From: CAYZQH01 sp050300015
GTDB taxonomy: Bacteria; Pseudomonadota; Gammaproteobacteria; Pseudomonadales; Cellvibrionaceae
Assembly: GCA_050300015.1 (NCBI GenBank)
Contig: JBNKWZ010000005.1
Span: 1-64,000 of the forward strand
Direction of reading: 5' to 3'
DNA: 64,000 bases
Part shown: one piece after another, positions 27,544 through 36,010 of the stretch
How positions within the stretch are numbered: the stretch's first letter is position 1
Layout of the letters: each line of letters starts with the position of its first letter
Translations under genes and position numbers: made by a program
The notes under the pieces: model-generated
What the model saw: only the letters and a program-made list of their open reading frames with translations
Databases searched by the model: none
Told to the model about the DNA's origin: nothing

Positions 27544-28353
27544 GTGTTAGAGGCTTTGATTACATTTGCGCCTCTGTTGGTAGTTGTTGGGTTGTTGGCA
27601 GGTTTTCTTGCCGGGCTGTTCGGTATTGGCGGTGGGCTTGTCGTGGTGCCTGCTGTCTACTTTTTAATGTTGTCTACTGGGCTTTCGGCCCCTTCTGCCA
27701 TGGCGATTGCGGTGGGAACATCGCTCACTTCTATTATTCCCACATCACTTTCCTCTATGCGTGCACATCACACTTTGGGTAATGTGGATTGGACCGTGTT
27801 TAAACGTTGGGGACCGTTTGTTTTTTTTGGTGTGTTGCTGGGCGCGAGCCTAGTGAGTGATCTTCAAAGCAAAGGGCTGGTGGTGGTGTTTGCAGTATTG
27901 TTAATGGCCGTTGCCGTTCACAAATTACTGCCGGGTACTCAATCGCGTCAACTGGCAACGTTCCCGCATGTTGGTTGGCAAAGGGTAACGGCCTTCGCCA
28001 TTGGGTTTGTTTCAGCAATGGCGGGTGTGGGTGGAGGTGCCACTGGGGTTCCGGCTTTAACCTTTTTTGGGCTGAGCATGCATAAGGCGGTTGGCACCTG
28101 TGCTGCACTTGGATTGGTCGTCGCATTTCCAGGTGCGATTATTCTTTGGTTGACGGGACAGGCCCCCAGTCAGGCACCCGCTGGTACTCTGGGGTTGGTG
28201 TATTTGCCTGCGCTATTGGTGATTGTACCTCTAACACTGTTATTGGCGCCGGTCGGCGCAAAAGTGGGTAAGGCAATACCGTCTCGAATCTTGAAGCGCC
28301 TGTTTGCGGGCGTATTGCTGGTGGTGAGTGCGCGCATGCTACTTAGTTTGTGA
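27544..28353 (+). CDS. TSUP-family membrane transporter (sulfite/anion exporter type)
   Basis: The 269-residue protein starts at GTG 12 bp after der. It has about eight hydrophobic segments and the twin glycine-rich motifs of the TSUP (TauE/SafE, DUF81) family: FLAGLFGIGGGLVVVPA near the N-terminus and SAMAGVGGGATGVPAL in the middle. Members export or import sulfite, sulfoacetate or other small anions; the substrate cannot be told from the sequence. It may be cotranscribed with der. Confidence 0.85.
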   Translation: MLEALITFAPLLVVVGLLAGFLAGLFGIGGGLVVVPAVYFLMLSTGLSAPSAMAIAVGTSLTSIIPTSLSSMRAHHTLGNVDWTVFKRWGPFVFFGVLLGASLVSDLQSKGLVVVFAVLLMAVAVHKLLPGTQSRQLATFPHVGWQRVTAFAIGFVSAMAGVGGGATGVPALTFFGLSMHKAVGTCAALGLVVAFPGAIILWLTGQAPSQAPAGTLGLVYLPALLVIVPLTLLLAPVGAKVGKAIPSRILKRLFAGVLLVVSARMLLSL

Positions 28354-28385
28354 ACCGAGGTTTTGGCGGTCGTTCGTTTAGCGGG

Positions 28386-28649
28386 TTAATCTGTTTCATC
28401 TAGGATGCAAAACGAGATAAACGTGGTGGCCAGAGTCATGATGGCAATGAGTGGTAAAAAGGGAAAGACCAGGCAAATAACCCCACTGCCAATCCAAAAA
28501 TTTTTCACAATACTTTGTTTTCGTCGATATTGTACACTCAGGCGTCGGTAATTGGGGTGCTCCTTATCCACTATAAACTCCTCTCGGTAATAGTGTGATA
28601 GGAAGTAGCGACCCAACAAACTTAAACAAAATTGAATCAGTGCGGTCAT
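28386..28649 (-). CDS. Small uncharacterised membrane protein
   Basis: An 87-residue protein on the minus strand. The ATG at 28649 is preceded by AGGAGG about 10 bp away, which supports it over longer upstream starts. An N-terminal hydrophobic stretch (about residues 3-17), a basic middle (YRRLSVQYRRKQ) and one or two C-terminal membrane segments (about 50-83) are visible. It ends ILDETD. I do not recognise a family. It is convergent with the TSUP gene and divergent from the ZIP-like gene. Confidence 0.6.
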   Translation of the reverse strand: MTALIQFCLSLLGRYFLSHYYREEFIVDKEHPNYRRLSVQYRRKQSIVKNFWIGSGVICLVFPFLPLIAIMTLATTFISFCILDETD

Positions 28650-28938
28650 CAAAGCCAAGCCCTCCTTTACACATGACTTGAGTATAGAACGCCCTTCAAG
28701 GTTTTTAATTAAAAAACAATATTTGAGTCGGAGACGAGAGTTGTACAATGGTTCGCATGACTATAATTGTCAAAATTTTGTCAATTTATAGGCGGTGTTA
28801 ATGTCGGATCGATTTTGCGAGAATCTTCTGACGGGTCTGGTTTGTTGAAATGGGTGTGAAATATTGGAAGGACTATGGTAAGTGAGTACTTTGGGTTTAG
28901 GCCCTACAAGGATCGATTGAGTTGATCCAGAGAATCCT

Positions 28939-29655
28939 ATGAATGAAGTAACGAAAATCGTTTTGTATACCCTCGCTGCGGGTTTGTGCATTCCCATTGG
29001 AGGCGCTCTGGCTTCTGTTGAGCGTATTCGACCCAACTGGTTGGAAAATGAATTTCGTCATTTTGTTGTGGCGTTTGGCGGTGGTGTTTTACTTGCTGCA
29101 ATCGCCCTGGTTTTGGTGCCCGAGGGTAATCACTATTTGGGAGGTTCTGCTTGGGCGGTTGCCATCGTACTGATGGGTGGCTTGACCTTTTTCGGCGCAG
29201 AAGTTTGGCTTGGCAAAACCAACAAACAAAAGCCTCAATTGTTGGCCATGATGCTGGACTACATACCCGAATGTATGGCGCTTGGAGGTGCTTTTGCTTT
29301 GGGTGCAAGCTCTGCTCCACTATTAGCTTTATTCATCGGTGTTCAAAATTTACCGGAAGGTTTTAATGCGTTTAGGGAATTACAGGCCGACGACACCGAA
29401 AAGCCCGCCGCGTATTGGTTGGGGCTGATGTTGGTGTTTGTGCCTTTGGGGCCGATGATGGGTTTGATCGGGTGGGCGTATTTTGTCGAGAATGTTGTAT
29501 TGCTGGGTAGCGTAATGCTGTTTGCTTCCGGAGGTATTTTGTACCTCATCTTTCAAGATATTGCACCGCAAGCGCACATGCAAAAACATTGGGCCCCGCC
29601 GTTAGGGGCGGTTCTTGGGTTTTGTTTGGGTATGTTGGGTCACAACCTACTGTAA
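28939..29655 (+). CDS. ZIP-family divalent metal transporter-like protein
   Basis: The 238-residue membrane protein has seven or eight hydrophobic segments. Two ZIP-like signatures are visible: LDYIPECMALGGAFALG (about residues 110-126) and VQNLPEGFNAFRE (about 136-148), plus FQDIAPQAH near the last segment. ZIP proteins take up zinc, iron or manganese into the cytoplasm. Gln replaces the usual His in the HNxPEG motif, so metal choice or direction may differ. A possible promoter (TTGTAC at 28741, TATAAT at 28762) lies well upstream. Confidence 0.75.
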   Translation: MNEVTKIVLYTLAAGLCIPIGGALASVERIRPNWLENEFRHFVVAFGGGVLLAAIALVLVPEGNHYLGGSAWAVAIVLMGGLTFFGAEVWLGKTNKQKPQLLAMMLDYIPECMALGGAFALGASSAPLLALFIGVQNLPEGFNAFRELQADDTEKPAAYWLGLMLVFVPLGPMMGLIGWAYFVENVVLLGSVMLFASGGILYLIFQDIAPQAHMQKHWAPPLGAVLGFCLGMLGHNLL

Positions 29656-29700
29656 CGAAGCGAATAATGAGTATGCGATTGGTCAGTGTCGTACCTTGTA

Positions 29701-29746
29701 CCCTACCCGCGGCTCTGTTTAGTGGCGGCTTGTTTATGGGGTAGGG
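29701..29746. repeat. Inverted repeat between convergent genes
   Basis: CCCTACCC (29701-29708) is complementary to GGGTAGGG (29739-29746). It lies between the convergent ZIP-like gene and the minus-strand hypothetical gene. There is no T-run; it may still act as a transcript end. Confidence 0.35.
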
Positions 29747-29749
29747 CAG

Positions 29750-30409
29750 TTACAGTATTTTGTTAAACAGCTCGGTATAAGCCGCGCCACCATTGGAGCG
29801 CAGAGCTGTAACCGCCTTGGAGAGAATTTCATCGGTGGCCGTTGGCCCATGATGACGACAGAATGCGACATAAAAGACATTGACTACTCTCCGGAGGTCG
29901 CTAGCATCCACATGCGGTAGGCGCATTCTATCGATTTTTTTACAGGTCCAATCGAGTACACTTTGTTGCAAATCCAGGTCGATGTTTAGGTCGGGAATAT
30001 CCCTAATAACATCTTTGAGAATGGCTTCGGCCGCTTTTGGTGGCGCGAATTTAAGCCACTTTACAATGAAGATTTGAAAAGCTTCGAGTATTGGGATTGA
30101 AAAGTTCGCGTTGACCTGTATGCGATTGAAACGTTTGTAATCATCCAGTGCACGGCTTGGGTCGGGCAGCAATACGTCTTCAGATTTACCGAGAGTGGAC
30201 ACTAAAGTGACTAGAATTTTTTTGGCTTCAGCGGTGGGCTGGACGCGGTCCATCAGTTCCGCCACGTAGTAGCGCACCGAAAACCCCGGTCCGTTGGCGT
30301 ACTTGGATTCCCAAATGATCAGAGCTTCCATCAATTGATCTTCGGAAAGATAAGGGTGTAACCCAGTATAAATCGCGCGTTTTTTTCGGATATGTTCTGA
30401 TTTGTTCAT
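29750..30409 (-). CDS. Hypothetical protein (219 aa)
   Basis: A complete minus-strand frame encodes MNKSEHIRKKRAIYTGLHPYL to AAYTELFNKIL. The product is soluble, mostly helical in appearance, with no signal peptide, membrane segment or recognised catalytic motif. It has two cysteines (in the segments DWTCKKI and VAFCRHH), too few to argue a metal site. The frame is long, its codon use resembles its neighbours, and no rival frame is convincing. It lies downstream of amtB on the same strand, 57 bp away, and may be read through from it. I do not recognise the family. Confidence 0.7.
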   Translation of the reverse strand: MNKSEHIRKKRAIYTGLHPYLSEDQLMEALIIWESKYANGPGFSVRYYVAELMDRVQPTAEAKKILVTLVSTLGKSEDVLLPDPSRALDDYKRFNRIQVNANFSIPILEAFQIFIVKWLKFAPPKAAEAILKDVIRDIPDLNIDLDLQQSVLDWTCKKIDRMRLPHVDASDLRRVVNVFYVAFCRHHGPTATDEILSKAVTALRSNGGAAYTELFNKIL

Positions 30410-30466
30410 GTGTCGTAGCCTAAAGGTTAAGCGGTGATGAGCTATCAGTGGTACTTAATATCATCT

Positions 30467-31816
30467 TTAACGCTCAACGCCATCCACATTGGCTTTGGTA
30501 TAGAATGATTGATGCATGAATTCAGGGTAGGTCACTTCTGCATGCTCTGAAAAATCCAACCCTCGTTGTTCGTGTAATGGGTCTGCACGCAAGCCCATGA
30601 CCCAATCGATCATTTTAAACAACAACAGCGCCGTGCCAAAGGACCATGCAAAGCAGGCCCCCACGCCGATGGCTTGTACTGCGAGTGTTTTTAAGTTGAA
30701 TAGGTCGCCCGTAACAAAAGCACCTGCACACAAGGTTCCCACCGCGCCTGCGACGCCATGTACCGAAACGGCGCCGACCACATCGTCTAATCCCATTTTG
30801 GTAAACAGTTGCGCTGCAATGGCTGTGCTAATGGCTGCGGCGCCTCCGGTTAAAATCGCAAAATGTGGCTCCATTGAGGCACAGCCTGCGGTGATGCTCA
30901 CTAAGCCTGCCAAGCTGCCGTTCACCACTGTCACCACGTAGACAGGCGTGCGTAAAGTATTTGCCCATAGAACAGCAGTCATGGCGCCGGCCGCTGCGGC
31001 CAGCTGAGTGTTAAGGTTGATTAAACCGATGCTCTCAACGGCCGAAACGGTGGACCCCCCGTTAAAGCCAAACCAACCAAACCAAAGAATAAAACCGCCC
31101 AGTGCAACGAAGTTAAGGTTATGGCCCGGGATATCTCGCGGTCTTTTCTGTAAGTCAAATTTACCTAGACGTGGCCCCAGTACAAGCACGGCGGCAAGCG
31201 CACACCATCCGCCCACCGAATGGACAACAGTGGAGCCAGCAAAATCGATAAAGCCCATCTCGGACAACCATCCGCTGCCTTCAAAATAGCTGCCCCACGC
31301 CCAACTGCCAAAAACAGGGTAAATAATGGCCGTAATCGCTGCAGTACCCACTAAGTAGCTGGTAAATTTGGTGCGTTCTGCCATGGCTCCACTGGCGATG
31401 GTGGCGGCGGTGGCAGCAAACATGGTTTGGAATAGCAGGAAGCTGTAATCCCAACTGTCTGCTTGACCCATGGCAAAACCGGAGGTGCCGAACCAGCCTG
31501 TCTGGTTGACGCCGAACATGATACCAAACCCCACAAGCCAGAAGCATAGGGAGCCAATACACACGTCTGTGTAATTTTTCATCACTACATTGATGCAGTT
31601 TTTGGTGCGAGACAAACCGCTTTCCAGTAGTGCGAATCCTGCCTGCATAAAAAAGACCAATGCTGCAGCTGTGGCCAGCCAGACCACATCAATGGCTTCA
31701 CGAGTTGGCAGGCTGGCGATTGTGTCTTGGGCCCAGGCCGATGAACAGCTTAGGCCAGCAGTACCGCCAGCAGTACAGATTGTGCAAAGGCGTGCGAGAT
31801 ACGGCTTAAAACTCAT
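30467..31816 (-). CDS. amtB: Ammonium transporter AmtB
   Basis: AmtB conducts ammonium/ammonia across the inner membrane. The 449-residue product has a signal-peptide-like N-terminus ending about SSAWAQD, then eleven hydrophobic segments. Family motifs are present: FFMQAGFALLESGLSRTKNC, the first pore histidine in FAGSTVVHSVGGW and the second in DVVGAVSVHGVAGAVGTL. A good sigma-54 promoter lies just upstream, so expression is expected under nitrogen limitation through NtrC. No glnK is adjacent, unlike the usual glnK-amtB pair. Confidence 0.96.
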   Translation of the reverse strand: MSFKPYLARLCTICTAGGTAGLSCSSAWAQDTIASLPTREAIDVVWLATAAALVFFMQAGFALLESGLSRTKNCINVVMKNYTDVCIGSLCFWLVGFGIMFGVNQTGWFGTSGFAMGQADSWDYSFLLFQTMFAATAATIASGAMAERTKFTSYLVGTAAITAIIYPVFGSWAWGSYFEGSGWLSEMGFIDFAGSTVVHSVGGWCALAAVLVLGPRLGKFDLQKRPRDIPGHNLNFVALGGFILWFGWFGFNGGSTVSAVESIGLINLNTQLAAAAGAMTAVLWANTLRTPVYVVTVVNGSLAGLVSITAGCASMEPHFAILTGGAAAISTAIAAQLFTKMGLDDVVGAVSVHGVAGAVGTLCAGAFVTGDLFNLKTLAVQAIGVGACFAWSFGTALLLFKMIDWVMGLRADPLHEQRGLDFSEHAEVTYPEFMHQSFYTKANVDGVER

Positions 31817-31853
31817 TTTTTAAATCACTCAATACCCATTTTGTCGGTGACAA

Positions 31854-31869
31854 CGCAATCCCTGTGCCA
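31854..31869 (-). promoter_or_regulatory. Sigma-54 promoter of amtB
   Basis: On the minus strand TGGCAC and TTGC are separated by AGGGA, matching the -24/-12 consensus TGGCAC-N5-TTGC exactly. It lies about 40 bp before the amtB ATG. Nitrogen control through RpoN is the expected regulation. Confidence 0.85.
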
Positions 31870-32188
31870 AAGGAGGGGGGGTATTTCAAATCTTAGGCTT
31901 CGAATGTATAAGGGGGAACCTGGCTGAATTGTTTACTGTTATGTGAGCTTTCATCGAACAGTTAACATGTTATTTTGTGCGCTATTGCAGTGCCTGTCCG
32001 AGCTGGCGTGTAATGTATTGGTGCAAGTGTGGGCGGTGTAGCGTGATGCTCTTTGTATTCTCAGGAGATATGGACCCCAAGGACGGTTTCCTCGGCAGCG
32101 GATGGGGGACATGTCGAGCGAGCGCAACGAATTTAAGGCGTTCGTACCATTTTTGGGGCAATTCGCACCTATCTGTGGGGTTTGGGGT
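31870..32188. other. Intergenic region amtB-dacA
   Basis: About 320 bp between the divergent amtB and dacA regulatory sites. It holds no supported gene: the 71-codon plus-strand frame at 31977-32192 has an unusual composition (many Cys, Trp and Met) and no ribosome site. NtrC enhancer sites for amtB would be expected here but I could not identify one confidently. Confidence 0.5.
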
Positions 32189-32217
32189 CTGACGTAGAGG
32201 CCGTCGCCTGGTACAAT
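32189..32217 (+). promoter_or_regulatory. Candidate promoter of dacA
   Basis: CTGACG and TACAAT are 17 bp apart, about 49 bp upstream of the GTG start of dacA. Confidence 0.45.
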
Positions 32218-32265
32218 GCGGCCCTTTACTGCAGAACCTCAAAACTTTAAGGACAGTCTACCGCT

Positions 32266-33438
32266 GTGATAAAACTGACCACGCATTTCGTTGCATTGTT
32301 AATGGGCATTTTGAGCCCTTTAATATCCTTCGCCAATCCTGTGATCATTCCTTCACCACCTCAGCTGGCGGCCAAGGCCTATATGCTTATGGATGCTACC
32401 ACTGGTGAAGTTCTGATTGAGAATAACGCTGATTTGCCTTTGCCACCCGCAAGTCTGACTAAGATGCTCACAAGCTATGTGGTGTCAGATGAGATTGAGC
32501 GAGGTAAGTTAAAGGAGTCGGACTTGGTGTTGATTTCCGACGATGCCTGGCAGCGAGGGGGCTCAAAAAGTGGCAGTTCTACCATGTTTTTGGACCCGCG
32601 CTCAGAGGTGCCCGTGATTGAGTTGCTGCGTGGGGTGATAGTGCAGTCGGGTAATGATGCATCCATTGCCCTGGCGCAGCATTTGGCGGGCAGCGAGGAT
32701 GCTTTTGCTGATGTGATGAACCAATACGCTGAATTACTGGGGATGTATGGTAGCCATTTCGAAAATGCCACGGGTTGGCCTGCCGAAGGGCATGTTTCCA
32801 CCGCACGAGATTTGGCCATCTTGGCACGTGCTGTGATTAATGACCACCCGGCACATTACTCACTGTATTCAGAAAAATACTTTTCGTACAACGGCATTAA
32901 CCAACCCAATAGAAATCGTCTTCTGTTTCGCGATTCATCGGTAGATGGCCTGAAAACTGGCCATACAGATGCCGCGGGATTTTGTTTGGTTGCGTCCGCT
33001 AAAAAGCATGGCATGCGCTTGATTTCGGTTGTGCTCGGGGCCAAGTCGGATGAGGCGAGAGCGGTGGAGTCGCAAAAGCTGTTGTCTTATGGGTTTCGAT
33101 ATTACCAAACGCACCCCTTGTACAACGAAGGCGCCACTTTAATCTCCTCCAAAGTTTGGAAGGGTAAAACCAAAACCATCAACCTTGGCCTGGCCGAAAA
33201 GGCGGTGATTACGATCCCCAGAGGTGCCAAAGACGCATTAGAGGCAGAGCTGTTGGTGGATTCCACCATTGAGGCCCCCATTGAGAAGGGCCAAACACTG
33301 GGTGAATTGGTGGTCACTCTGGAAGGTGAACAGGTCTATAAAGCCAATTTAGTGGCCTTGGCGCCAGTGGAGTCGGCGGGCTTTTTTGCGCGCATATGGG
33401 ACAGCTTGGTGATGTTCGTAATGGGGTTGTTTGCTTAG
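32266..33438 (+). CDS. dacA: D-alanyl-D-alanine carboxypeptidase (PBP5/6 type)
   Basis: A low-molecular-mass penicillin-binding protein that trims the terminal D-Ala from peptidoglycan pentapeptides. The 390-residue protein starts at GTG and has a signal peptide ending near LISFANP. Active-site motifs are S63-L-T-K, SGND and KTGHTDAAG. A C-terminal PBP5 domain is followed by a short amphipathic anchor (FFARIWDSLVMFVMGLF). It leads the conserved dacA-ybeD-lipB-lipA cluster. Confidence 0.96.
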   Translation: MIKLTTHFVALLMGILSPLISFANPVIIPSPPQLAAKAYMLMDATTGEVLIENNADLPLPPASLTKMLTSYVVSDEIERGKLKESDLVLISDDAWQRGGSKSGSSTMFLDPRSEVPVIELLRGVIVQSGNDASIALAQHLAGSEDAFADVMNQYAELLGMYGSHFENATGWPAEGHVSTARDLAILARAVINDHPAHYSLYSEKYFSYNGINQPNRNRLLFRDSSVDGLKTGHTDAAGFCLVASAKKHGMRLISVVLGAKSDEARAVESQKLLSYGFRYYQTHPLYNEGATLISSKVWKGKTKTINLGLAEKAVITIPRGAKDALEAELLVDSTIEAPIEKGQTLGELVVTLEGEQVYKANLVALAPVESAGFFARIWDSLVMFVMGLFA

Positions 33439-33439
33439 T

Positions 33440-33712
33440 ATGAGTGCACCAGAACCACCGAAGATTGAATTTCCTTGCCCCGATTACCCCATTCGTGTAA
33501 TGGGTGTGGCAAGCCAAGACTTTCAGGAATTTGTACTCGGTGTATTTGAAAAACACGCGCCAGGGTTCGACCGCAATGCAGTTATTGTACGCCCTAGCCG
33601 CAAGGGTAATTACGAGTCCGTCACGGTCAAGATCATGGCCACTGGCGAGGCGCAGTTGCAGGCGCTGTTTCAAGAGCTGCGAGCCAACACCCATGTGAAA
33701 ATGGTGTTATAA
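33440..33712 (+). CDS. ybeD: YbeD/DUF493 family protein
   Basis: A 90-residue cytoplasmic protein starting MSAPEPPKIEFPCPDYPIRVMG, one base after the dacA stop codon. It shows the family pattern: HAPGFDRNAVIVRPSRKGNYESVTVKIMAT and the C-terminal VKMVL, like E. coli YbeD. YbeD has an ACT-like fold; its role is not settled, though it is nearly always next to lipB. Confidence 0.92.
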   Translation: MSAPEPPKIEFPCPDYPIRVMGVASQDFQEFVLGVFEKHAPGFDRNAVIVRPSRKGNYESVTVKIMATGEAQLQALFQELRANTHVKMVL

Positions 33713-33719
33713 ACAGGCT

Positions 33720-34346
33720 TTGAACGAGGTCGCAGTTAAATCCCTGGGGTTGCAGCCCTACCAAACGATCTGGAACGAGATGCGCGCGTTCACCGATGGA
33801 CGCACGCAATCCACAGCAGACGAACTTTGGCTGGTGGAGCATCCCAGTGTTTATACACAAGGGCAGGCAGGCAAACCCGAGCATGTAGTCCATTTGGGTG
33901 GCATTCCCTTGGTTCAAGCAGACCGTGGTGGGCAGGTTACTTATCATGGTCCAGGCCAAATGGTGGCTTACCCCTTGCTCGACCTTAGACGTCTAGGGCT
34001 GGGTGTTCGCGAGTTGGTCTCACTTTTGGAAACGAGCGTGATACAAGCCTTAGCTCATTGGCAAATCGAGGCTGTCTCCAATGCGCATGCGCCGGGTGTG
34101 TACGTGGAGGATAAAAAAATTGCGTCCTTGGGCTTAAGGGTTCGTCGTGGCTGCAGCTACCATGGGCTGAGTGTGAATGTGGATATGGATTTGACGCCGT
34201 TTCTTGGCATTAACCCCTGTGGTTACAGTAACCTCGAAATGACGCAAGTGGCGAATTGTGTTGACCCTGCGCCTACCCTGAGCGCATTTTCCGAGGTTTG
34301 GGTCACGCAATTTCTACAAACATTGGGCCTCTCGGCCACTCTATAG
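33720..34346 (+). CDS. lipB: Octanoyl-[acyl-carrier-protein]-protein N-octanoyltransferase (TTG start)
   Basis: LipB moves octanoyl groups from ACP to lipoate-dependent enzymes, the first step of lipoate synthesis. The 208-residue form starts at TTG; its opening (VKSLGLQPYQTIWNEM) aligns with E. coli LipB, so a later ATG is unlikely. Motifs: WLVEHPSVYTQGQAGKPEH, DRGGQVTYHGPGQMVAYPL, the lysine of DKKIASLGLRV and the acyl-accepting cysteine in GINPCGY. lipA follows 13 bp later. Confidence 0.95.
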   Translation: MNEVAVKSLGLQPYQTIWNEMRAFTDGRTQSTADELWLVEHPSVYTQGQAGKPEHVVHLGGIPLVQADRGGQVTYHGPGQMVAYPLLDLRRLGLGVRELVSLLETSVIQALAHWQIEAVSNAHAPGVYVEDKKIASLGLRVRRGCSYHGLSVNVDMDLTPFLGINPCGYSNLEMTQVANCVDPAPTLSAFSEVWVTQFLQTLGLSATL

Positions 34347-34359
34347 CAGTATTAAGATT

Positions 34360-35334
34360 ATGAGCGATAAACTTCCAGTTAAACGAACTCGCAGAATTCA
34401 GACCGGTGAAAAGTTGCGTGATGCTGATAAGGTAGAGCGTATTCCGGTCAAGGTCATCGCCACTGACCAGTTGTTGCGAAAACCAGATTGGATTCGAATT
34501 AAGGTAAATGCCTCACCCGAAGTAGCGCGAATAAAAGCGTTACTTCGAGCCAATAAACTCTCTACGGTGTGTGAAGAAGCCAATTGCCCCAATCTTGGCG
34601 AGTGTTTTAGTGGGGGAACGGCCACCTTTATGATCATGGGGGATATCTGCACCCGTCGTTGTCCTTTTTGCGATGTTGGCCATGGTAAACCCAATGCCCT
34701 GGACGTTGATGAGCCCAAGCATTTGGCCGCGGCCATTGCTGATATGGGGCTAAAATACGTGGTGATTACTTCGGTGGACCGCGACGATTTACGTGATGGT
34801 GGTGCGCAACATTTTGCCGATTGTATTCGAGAGTCACGGGCCTTATCACCAAATCTCCAAGTGGAGATTCTCACCCCGGATTTTAGAGGGCGCATGGACA
34901 TTGCCTTGGAGATTCTGGCCCATGAGGCGCCTGATGTGTTCAACCACAATTTGGAGACAGTGCCCCGACTGTACCGTGAGGCGCGTCCTGGCGCGAACTA
35001 TCAGTGGTCCTTAGACTTATTGAAGCGCTATAAGGCTTTAAAGCCGAATGTGCTAACCAAATCGGGTTTGATGGTAGGCCTTGGCGAGACCAAGGAAGAG
35101 ATTCTCGAGGTGCTAAAGGATATGCGAGCGCACAATATCGATATGCTCACCATTGGACAGTATCTACAACCCTCTCGCGATCACCTCCCTGTGAAACGGT
35201 ATGTAGCACCGGCGGAATTTGATGAATATCACGCAGCGGCTATGGACCTTGGTTTTAAGCAAGCCGCGTGTGGCCCTCTTGTGCGCTCGTCTTACCATGC
35301 GGACAAGCAAGCCCACGGTGAAATGGTGAAGTAA
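34360..35334 (+). CDS. lipA: Lipoyl synthase
   Basis: LipA is a radical SAM enzyme that inserts two sulfurs into the octanoyl chain. The 324-residue product has the sacrificial cluster motif CEEANCPNLGEC, the radical SAM motif CTRRCPFC, and the conserved C-terminal arginine-serine motif GPLVRSSYHAD. It is cotranscribed with lipB and depends on the Fe-S machinery encoded at 10-18 kb. Confidence 0.97.
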   Translation: MSDKLPVKRTRRIQTGEKLRDADKVERIPVKVIATDQLLRKPDWIRIKVNASPEVARIKALLRANKLSTVCEEANCPNLGECFSGGTATFMIMGDICTRRCPFCDVGHGKPNALDVDEPKHLAAAIADMGLKYVVITSVDRDDLRDGGAQHFADCIRESRALSPNLQVEILTPDFRGRMDIALEILAHEAPDVFNHNLETVPRLYREARPGANYQWSLDLLKRYKALKPNVLTKSGLMVGLGETKEEILEVLKDMRAHNIDMLTIGQYLQPSRDHLPVKRYVAPAEFDEYHAAAMDLGFKQAACGPLVRSSYHADKQAHGEMVK

Positions 35335-35339
35335 CCAGG

Positions 35340-35828
35340 GTGGTTGCCATTGAGCTTTTGGCGAACCAACCGCAATGGTTGGACACCATTGTTCAGTGGC
35401 ATCACTCAGAGTGGGTGCGCACAACCGCTGGGGAAGATTCTCCCTTAGAAATTGAGGCCGCTTTACAAGAACGCAAGCGTTATATGCAGGAGCACCTGCG
35501 TCCCAAAACAGTACCGGTTACGTTTGTCGCCCATTGCGTGTCTCGCCCCCTAGGAACCGTCAGCTTAGTCCACTATGCCTTACCGCCATCGGCGCTCAAA
35601 AGTGTATGGTTAACCAATCTTTATGTGGCTGCAGACCAGCGTGGACAAGGGCTTGGTGGGCGCTTGCTACAGCATGCCTGTCACTGGGCCGCAGCACATC
35701 GGTTAGGCCGTATTCGCCTCTATACATTTGACGCGGCAGAATTTTATTTGGCGCGCGGATGGGAGTTTGTAACGGCAGGGGAGCTTCGAGGCCAAAGTAT
35801 CGATGTTTTGCAAAAAATCTTTCCTTAG
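35340..35828 (+). CDS. GNAT-family N-acetyltransferase
   Basis: A 162-residue protein starting at GTG five bases after lipA. The acetyl-CoA-binding motif A is seen in LTNLYVAADQRGQGLGGRLLQHA (given here by its key residues: Q-R-G-Q-G-L-G-G). A short C-terminal strand, FYLARGWEFV, is typical of the fold. The acceptor substrate is unknown. The tight spacing suggests cotranscription with lipA. Confidence 0.82.
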   Translation: MVAIELLANQPQWLDTIVQWHHSEWVRTTAGEDSPLEIEAALQERKRYMQEHLRPKTVPVTFVAHCVSRPLGTVSLVHYALPPSALKSVWLTNLYVAADQRGQGLGGRLLQHACHWAAAHRLGRIRLYTFDAAEFYLARGWEFVTAGELRGQSIDVLQKIFP

Positions 35829-36010
35829 ACGGCCGGACTGCCAGTTTGGTTGATTCACTACAAACTGTGACATGTTCTACGCTTTGAACGCTTCGTTTTC
35901 CATTTGTCCACTATAGCTCTCCATTTATCCCGCGTGTTCTGCAAGCTTAATCCTGCCTGTAATACTCAGTTCAATAGAACTTGTCTAATGGCCCAGTACG
36001 TGGTGGCACA

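Noticed and set aside
28376..28392. Possible further copy of the GGGTTAAT repeat terminus
   Set aside because: It coincides with the final codons and stop of the minus-strand membrane protein and lacks the rest of the element.
28650..28748. Longer N-terminus for the small membrane protein
   Set aside because: The ATG at 28649 has AGGAGG at good distance; the upstream extension lacks one.
31977..32192. 71-codon plus-strand frame between amtB and dacA
   Set aside because: Odd composition rich in Cys, Trp and Met, no ribosome site, and no resemblance to any family; treated as noncoding.
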